Source: Xylogone sp. PMI_703 (Eukaryota > Ascomycota > Leotiomycetes). Taken from it: DNA of 64,000 nt. The position numbers and the translations under genes are program-made. The stretch lies in assembly GCA_021399445.1 (NCBI GenBank), contig JAJTUQ010000003.1, positions 5,084,001 through 5,148,000 on the forward strand, in the 5' to 3' direction. The notes under the pieces were generated by a model that searched no databases, was not told where the DNA came from, and was given only the letters and a program-made list of their open reading frames with translations. This document shows positions 58,141 through 64,000 of this stretch, piece after piece (position 1 is the first letter of the stretch; each line of letters begins with the position of its first letter).

Positions 58141-58843
58141 TGTTCGCGGTGGTTGGAAACCACGTTGGGTTTGGGGAAAAGGTACCTGTTGCGCCCAAAG
58201 TTTCTTATCAGTCAAAAAAGCCCCCGTGCGAAGAAGAGGTGGCAAACAGCATTACCTAGAAAGGACTATCGCATAATCAGCAGGAACAGATTCCGCACCT
58301 TCAGCTCCAGCTTACTGCGAGAGTAAGCACACAGCGAAAGCACGACCGAAGGAGACGTGTTGACAGAAGAAGGAGAGGTGGCTAATACCACCTTCATAAT
58401 TAATAAATATTTTTTGCAAGCGAAGGCGCTTCCGGGTCGGGGGTCGGTGATTGGTAAATTGCTGCCCGGCGAGGTGTATGAGTCCATGGCGGGGGATATC
58501 GCACAATTTTTGCCCCTCGCCCGACCATCTGATAAGATTGTGGTGGGGCTGCGGCCGCACAAAACGATTCCAGATTCTCAACACATACAATAATCCGACT
58601 GCCCCTCAGCAAATATCAACTCATTTTACACTGTTCGGTGACAGACATTAGCAACAATACGATACAATCACTTTGAGTACAAGGCTGTTAGGACTTAGAC
58701 GGCAAGCTGATGTTGTAGTTGAAACACGGCACTCTTTTATTCCTCTTTAAGACAAACACTCGAACATTAAATGCTTAGTCCTTGCGAAGTCGCAACTCAA
58801 GATAACCCGGAGCTAAATGATAATTACAACCAGGAAAGTAAAT
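58141..58843. other. Intergenic region
   Basis: About 700 bp. Promoter of the ALO1 gene at its left; the right part should hold the 3' flank of the fusion gene. Plus/minus frames at 58260-58650 are overlapping and unconvincing. Confidence 0.4.
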
Positions 58844-60646
58844 CTAAATAAAGCTAGACACTATCTCCGATGCCTGCTTAGCATCCTCAAACAGATGCCA
58901 GTGACCCACATCTTCCAGCACCTTCAACTCACTCGATTTGATCTGCTCCACATACCGCTCACATACCTTTACCGGACCAACCATGTCGTGAGAGCCAGTG
59001 ACAATGAGTGTTTTGCATTTCAGTTGCGATACGTCTAGTATCAATGATACAGACCCAGCAAGCGCCATGCATGCCTTGGCATAGCCTTCTGGATCCTGGC
59101 CCAGAAGCGACAGTCTTATGGCAGCCAACGCAAGAGAGTTTTCTTTCTTGGTGTGAGGAGAAGTCGCCCCGCCGATAATAGCATCCACAACTGATAACAT
59201 GCCCTTGCTCCGAACTGTAGCAGCACGAGCATATGCCCCTTTACTACCGGCTTCAGGGAGTGGAGAAGGTGGCGGGCCCATCAAAACCAGCTGTGAAACC
59301 AATTCGGGGTTGTCAAGTGTAAACTTTAGGGCAATGAGACAGCCCAATGAATGAGCAACCACTGTAGCATTTTGGATATTTGACAACTTGAAAATCCCCT
59401 GTACATCTGAAGCAAAGGATGAGACGCTGAGAGCACTCAGTGCCGAAGTAGGTGACAGTCCATGGCCTTCCAGATCGAACATGTGTAAAGCATGAGTGGA
59501 CTCCAATTTAGCAACAATTGGTTCAAAGTAACTCGATGACGCCCCTAGACCATGAATAAAGATGACTGCTGGGCCGTCTTGCTTGCCTCGAATTTGGTAA
59601 AAGATATCCTTGCCACCAACGTTGACTAATCCTTCCTTTCCTCGTGTCTTGATATTCGCAATAGGAATGTGAGATTGAGACTGGAGGTGTGCTAATGTAG
59701 TGTTGGGTGAGTCGACGGAAGCTATGGTATTTACCAATTCTCCGAGGCCTGTAACTGCGATCTTAACTTCATCTCCTGCCTTTAGGAATTTCATTGGCCG
59801 GAAACCAAATCCCACGCCAACGGGGGTACCTGTAGCGAGCGTGTCCCCTAGTTGTAAGGTCTGCCCAAGAGACAAATCATGAATCAACCGAGGAATGCTG
59901 AAAATCAGTTGATCTATAGTCGCATCCTGTCTCTTCTCATTGTTAACGAAGGTCTGCACTCTGAGATTCTGAGGCAGGTGCTCTTTAGGTACAGCAATTG
60001 GCCCAATGGGACAGAAAGTATCCGGAGATTTGCCAATGAAGAATTGCTTATGATCTCGTTGTCTTTCTCGCGCAGTCAGGTCATTGATGATGGTATATCC
60101 CCAGACATGGTTCATCGCCTCCGATTCTGGGATCTGGAATCCTGGTTTGCCAATTATAACACCGATTTCGCCCTCATAATCTGCCGTCTCGGTGAATTTC
60201 GGATGAAGAAGGACTTGTTCCCCATGAGCAATAATAGAGGTGGCACGTTTAGTGAAGATTACGGGATGTGTTGGCTGGTCGTTCTTGTCTGATGAATCGA
60301 ATCCTGATGAGTTAAACTCCTTAGCATGCTCGGCATAGTTCTTCCCAACAGCTAAGATATCACGGCCAGATATGGGTGGGAGTAGTTTGACATCCGATAA
60401 ATTTAACGGTGTCCCTGATGGAACAATATTTGCTTCCGTTGCTTCAATTACCTGATATAGATCCGAGAGTTGGGCACCAGATTTAAAGGAGAGAGGAGTT
60501 ATTTGCTGTGTTGTGAGGTCCAAATGGCCAATTTGCTGTTCTTTCGTATCCGGACTGATGTAAGCACAGTAATTCGTGTAACCGCTCTCCCCAACAGCAG
60601 ATCTATTGCCATTCACGACAAGATTCCCGTTTAACTCAGAAGGCAT
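58844..60646 (-). CDS. Fumarylacetoacetate-hydrolase domain fused to alpha/beta hydrolase
   Basis: A single exon of 600 residues with two enzyme domains. Residues about 90-315 form a FAH/2-hydroxyhepta-diene-dioate isomerase domain: ILAVGKNYAEHAKEF, PVIFTKRATSIIAHGE, the metal-binding core ADYEGEIGVIIGKPG, WGYTIINDLTARERQ, and TLATGTPVGVGFG. Residues about 340-600 form an alpha/beta-hydrolase domain resembling 3-oxoadipate enol-lactonase: HGLGASSSYFEP (oxyanion loop), nucleophile elbow VAHSLGCLIAL, the acid in TGSHDMVGPVK and the catalytic His in DVGHWHLFED. Both sites look complete. The fusion suggests consecutive steps in breakdown of a cyclic or aromatic compound (inference). No signal peptide. 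Confidence 0.92.
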   Translation of the reverse strand: MPSELNGNLVVNGNRSAVGESGYTNYCAYISPDTKEQQIGHLDLTTQQITPLSFKSGAQLSDLYQVIEATEANIVPSGTPLNLSDVKLLPPISGRDILAVGKNYAEHAKEFNSSGFDSSDKNDQPTHPVIFTKRATSIIAHGEQVLLHPKFTETADYEGEIGVIIGKPGFQIPESEAMNHVWGYTIINDLTARERQRDHKQFFIGKSPDTFCPIGPIAVPKEHLPQNLRVQTFVNNEKRQDATIDQLIFSIPRLIHDLSLGQTLQLGDTLATGTPVGVGFGFRPMKFLKAGDEVKIAVTGLGELVNTIASVDSPNTTLAHLQSQSHIPIANIKTRGKEGLVNVGGKDIFYQIRGKQDGPAVIFIHGLGASSSYFEPIVAKLESTHALHMFDLEGHGLSPTSALSALSVSSFASDVQGIFKLSNIQNATVVAHSLGCLIALKFTLDNPELVSQLVLMGPPPSPLPEAGSKGAYARAATVRSKGMLSVVDAIIGGATSPHTKKENSLALAAIRLSLLGQDPEGYAKACMALAGSVSLILDVSQLKCKTLIVTGSHDMVGPVKVCERYVEQIKSSELKVLEDVGHWHLFEDAKQASEIVSSFI

Positions 60647-62255
60647 GATGTTAAACAGGATATGGAAAAAATGTTCAAGATTAAAATGAAGTTATAATGT
60701 ATTAAGCTTAATTATCCGCCGTGCCACAGCTAGAAGCCCAGCCTTTAAACGATATGGGCGTATCTTCAAGATCAAGGATGTTACACAAAGATCCTAATCG
60801 GGAGAGCTTGGTGGTGATGAGTAACGGCTAAAAAGGGATGCGGCCGCAACCTTCTTTTAATGTACGTCTCCGCCATTCTCCGTCTCGGACGGGTCGTTGA
60901 CCTAATTCTTGTGGCTCCATAGAGGGCTACTTCGTCACAGGTGTGAGTACTATTTCGCAACGGAGCGGACGTTCGTTGATCAGGAACATATGAAGTGCAT
61001 CTCCGCGTTTTTCCGCGACCGGATATTTCCCAGCATAAGAATGTCTCCACAACCACTTCATGCGTTTTTGATAAATGGCATTGATACAACTCCATGCTCC
61101 ACAGATAAAGCAGGGTCGAAATGCTTCATCCTTGAGCGGACCATCCTCCGGTTTTTAAACCCACATGAGAGAGACTCAGTCCCGATATTTTTAGTTAATG
61201 AAGGATCTGGGGGTAAGAATTGCCTGGAGCTGCAAAGGGAACAGAGTCGCGCCGAAGCGCGGGGAACAGCGGTCCGAGTACTTATTAATGTGGACGGTGG
61301 GGTTCATGGATTGGAGGATATTACACCACCTCGTAGTAGGTACGAGTAAGTCTGAAAGTTTGCATCTAAGATTGAAGAAAATGAAAGCCCAAGCTCCGAA
61401 GCTTAAAAAGCTTCGATATTTACTTCTTAGTGTCGGTCGCAAATATTAGCACAATGGTAGATAGGTGGATTTCCAGAGAGCTAGGACCTCGATATTAATC
61501 TTCATTACCACCCCAACCGGCATGTTTTCCATTAACATAAATCGTCGGCCTATATAATGCACAACCAAACAAGGTCTGACAACTTAAATCTCACTTGTGT
61601 CCTCTTGCCGCTTCCTTCTATCAATTTTGTCCCTTGCGCTGCTACCTCAACAGATGGTTGGCATCATGAAGTTGTGTATGCCATTCGATTCTAGCTTTTA
61701 CTACTATAAGCTATGCCATTGTATACCTTCTTGAATCCTCGGCAGTCAGTGTTAGTAGACGAACAGAGATTGATCATGACCAAAAGGGTCTATTAGCTTT
61801 CGTATTTCTATATACTTCAAGGCTTTCTAATAAAACATAGCTCTTAAGCCACAGTCCCCTCCTTCAGGCTGCCTGCTATATGTGTATCTCTGAATATAGC
61901 GTCTTCGGTTTCCGCATATACAATTGATTCTACAGTTTGGAAATAGACTTATGGAGGTGTAATAACACCTTCCTTTCCCTTTTTCCCGCAGGTGAGCGGA
62001 AGCTGCGTGAATGCGATAAAGTTACCGCAGATAACTTTACCTTTCCCCAAAAGTAGGAATCTACTTCAATTTCAATTTCAAAAGACATTTGTTCTCACGT
62101 TATAATCATATCGATTCGGTGCTACGATTACTCTACTTGGCTGATTGTTGCAGGGGAAAGATTTCATCGTATATAAATCTCTAGGGTATAATTCGAGATC
62201 AAGAGGCTAATTTGCAAGGTGAGGAAATTTCTGGGGCCATCGGCTTCGCTCGCCG
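60647..62255. other. Gene-poor 1.6-kb stretch
   Basis: Promoter of the fusion gene at left, then no gene that I can support. A plus frame at 60909-61349 begins with TTG and has no motif. A minus frame at 61191-61442 is also unconvincing. Confidence 0.4.
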
Positions 62256-62951
62256 CTATTCTACCATAGAATCTTTGGGTAGTGTAATAACTGCCTTCAA
62301 TTCCTCAGCCCACTGACGGACGGGCTTTTGCCCTCCTTTGAGCTCCTTGTAGAATGATACGAGCGGCTCTGAAACCTGCCCTATTTCCAGATATCCATCT
62401 TCGTCAACGTACTCCTCGATGTAGCCAATCATTGACAATGCAAAGCCACCAACACGCTTCCCCAAGTCTCGAGCAAACAAAAGCATGAAGGCCTCTAATA
62501 GGATATGAGACTTAGGGACTATGACTGGGTACTGGCATGACTTAAAAAATCCCGAGCCCCGACCTGGCCGCCAGGGTGGAAGGGTGGTTTGATTGGACGC
62601 AAACACAAAAAATGAAGGAAGCTCGGTTGTTTTTGGAGACGCTAGAGACTTATCAAGGGTGGTAGAAACCACAGCATCTTTGATTGTAAATATAGAGACA
62701 CTATAACTTCGGTACCCTCCTTCATGTGGGCATGAAAAGCCGGTGGTGATGTTTGCCGCTGTGGCGAACTCGCAGGGCAAACCTTCGAATCTGGGCACGG
62801 TGCAAGGCTGTCTAGGTTGACAGTTTTAATACCAGCCAGTAAACAGTCATCCGGGATGACGAAATCAATGGACTTAAAGTGAGTTAGTCTTCTAGTAGTA
62901 TCATTTAGAAGTAGATACATACACTGATGATGGATGGTGCGCCATGGACAT
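62256..62951 (-). CDS. Small protein of unknown function, three exons
   Basis: Exons 62951-62925, 62872-62716 and 62641-62256 (introns of 52 and 74 bp, in phase, consensus splice sites) give 189 residues. The joined product has a Pro/Ser/Cys-rich first half (DSLAPCPDSKVCPASSPQ) and a second half with an ordered look: FVFASNQTTLPPWRPGRGSG, HILLEAFMLLFARDLGKRVG, then EYVDEDGYLEIGQVSEPLVS and QWAEELKAVITLPK. It resembles a helotialean hypothetical-protein family from memory, which I cannot verify. There are no catalytic motifs. The start lies only about 30 bp from the AATACAG-rich end of a putative hAT element. Confidence 0.68.
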
Positions 62952-62973
62952 TGAGAAGACAGTGGCCCCAAAG

Positions 62974-63146
62974 AATACAGGGCAGTGTGGGGAATAGTGT
63001 AGCCGTATACAATACAGGCTCTGTAATACAATACAGATACAGTTTATTACAATACAGTGGCTGTATTCCGTGCGTGGTTAGAAAAAAATACAATACAGTA
63101 TAATACAGCAGTGTAAGCGTAATACAGTCTGTATACGCCTGTATTT
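62974..63146. repeat. AATACAG subterminal array
   Basis: The heptamer AATACAG occurs at about 62974, 63011, 63030, 63051, 63092, 63102 and 63121, with the reverse complement CTGTATT at 63061 and 63139. Dense short repeats of this type are common just inside the ends of hAT elements, where transposase binds. The true terminus could not be fixed; candidates beginning CAGGG occur at 62978 and 63148. Confidence 0.65.
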
Positions 63147-63773
63147 GCAGGGGTGCTGCTCAGCCTCAATCCCGACTCAATTCAGCCACAGCACCCTTTG
63201 ATTTCTTGGGTTCGCTTAAGCCATTCCTGGGGTAATGCATATGATAGACGTCCATAGCTTCTTCCCTAACGACACTACAATAGTATGGACGGCCTTAACC
63301 TAATAAAGCTCCAGGCTAAGGTAAGGCTGTCAAATAAATCCAATTTTGATACTTTTTAGACTGCTGTGTTAACTAGTTTTAAGGTTTTCTAAAATGTGAC
63401 TTCTTTTAATGATTTTGAAGTTGGGAATAGCTTCAGAATATATGTACTGGGGCTCCATTTTTCCTTTTACACACGCTACAAGTTTACAGCACCAGAACGC
63501 AAGTAAACCTCGCCGGAGTAGGCTTATTCGATAGCTCTAACATATTTGTTTCCAATTAATTTCTTATTTGGATGGTAACTTACCTTGTAGTCAAGATATA
63601 AGCTCCGAAAGTATTCTTGATTCGGCTTAGGTTCTGTTTTGAAAACGCGAAAACAAATCACCGACATCCTTGTAGAGTGATCTTTCTACCTATATAAGGG
63701 CGCGTCCTCCTACTTACTCCTACCTACCCTCCTATGGCTCAATCACTCAGCCACTCAAGCACTCAACTAAGTT
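63147..63773 (+). other. Leader region of putative transposase gene
   Basis: About 630 bp between the AATACAG array and the ATG at 63774. The end is pyrimidine-rich with CTATATAAGGG near 63691, a probable TATA box about 80 bp upstream of the ATG. An upstream ATG at 63734 opens a frame of under 25 codons. Confidence 0.45.
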
Positions 63774-64000
63774 ATGGCCTTAGTCGACAACAGTACGCAA
63801 CGATGCTCTAGCCCTCCCTCGCTTCAATGTGACGAGCTCGAGGTCCCTTTCCTTCCATACGAATACGACCCTTTTCAACTGTCAATATCTGATGTCTCTA
63901 CTCCGCAATCGTCCTCTGCTCCATCCTCTCTCGACCCAGATTGCCACACACCTACGATATCCCGCAATCGAACTTCCTGGGTATATAAACACATGCCGGA
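63774..64000 (+). CDS. Start of hAT-type transposase with BED-finger-like segment (cut by window end)
   Basis: Open frame of 75 codons with no stop, running off the window. A Ser/Pro/Gln-rich N-terminus (STPQSSSAPSSLDPDCHTP) is followed by SRNRTSWVYKHMP, which matches the beginning of BED-type zinc fingers in fungal hAT transposases (R-x-S-W-V-W/Y-x-H/Y-F/M). The rest, including the zinc ligands and the catalytic domain, is outside the window. The upstream AATACAG array supports a transposon reading. It could also be a host gene domesticated from hAT. Confidence 0.5.
   Translation, partial: MALVDNSTQRCSSPPSLQCDELEVPFLPYEYDPFQLSISDVSTPQSSSAPSSLDPDCHTPTISRNRTSWVYKHMP

Noticed and set aside
60909..61349. 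146-codon plus-strand frame
   Set aside because: Starts with TTG, no motif, and no convincing splice extension.

Overview
The window is nuclear DNA of a filamentous ascomycete (Pezizomycotina). The evidence is short introns of 45-125 bp with GT...CTAAC/CTAAT...AG signals, a HET-domain gene, two Zn2Cys6 regulators, a Clr5-domain protein, several secreted LysM proteins, and one gene relic whose mutations look like repeat-induced point mutation (RIP). The overall gene mix suggests Leotiomycetes/Helotiales, but I hold that only weakly. Genes were rebuilt from translated frames by joining exons at splice signals and checking phase. Start codons were placed at ATG, so several models are shorter than the longest open frame.

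Region 1 (1-14,480) is an accessory chitin-interaction locus. A killer-toxin-like GH18 chitinase (minus strand, running off the left edge) is divergent from a ten-exon secreted LysM protein. They are followed by an ankyrin-repeat protein, a secreted protein of unknown family, about 2 kb with no recognisable gene, and a second secreted LysM protein with six tandem LysM modules. Region 2 (15-24.7 kb) holds a divergent tautomerase/Zn2Cys6 regulator pair, a Clr5-domain protein with an Ala-Gln repeat, a quinone-oxidoreductase-like enzyme, a PhyH-type dioxygenase and an NAD(P)-binding epimerase-like protein. Region 3 (26-31.4 kb) holds a HET-domain gene flanked by a diverged direct repeat and a GH20 beta-N-acetylhexosaminidase, which could complete the chitin breakdown begun by the GH18 enzyme. 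A 4-kb gene-poor stretch with many TACTGTA/TACAGTA words follows.

Region 4 (35.3-51.9 kb) is mostly core metabolism: a low-complexity nuclear-type protein, an RluA/RIB2-type pseudouridine synthase, a gamma-tocopherol-methyltransferase-like enzyme, two enoyl-CoA hydratases (one probably mitochondrial), a six-hairpin-like protein, an erythromycin-esterase-family protein, an SDR and a DyP-type peroxidase. An AT-rich island at about 42-43.9 kb contains a RIP-degraded cytochrome P450 pseudogene. Region 5 (51.9-64 kb) has a 325-bp MITE with 42-bp terminal inverted repeats and a perfect 8-bp target-site duplication, a second Zn2Cys6 regulator, a GFA/CENP-V-type protein, D-arabinono-1,4-lactone oxidase, a natural fusion of a fumarylacetoacetate-hydrolase domain to an alpha/beta-hydrolase domain, and a three-exon gene of unknown function. 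The right edge carries what looks like the start of a hAT-type transposon with an AATACAG-rich subterminal array and the first codons of a BED-finger-like transposase.

The most interesting items are the chitinase/LysM/ankyrin/secreted-protein locus, the FAH-hydrolase fusion, the RIP-killed P450 and the MITE.
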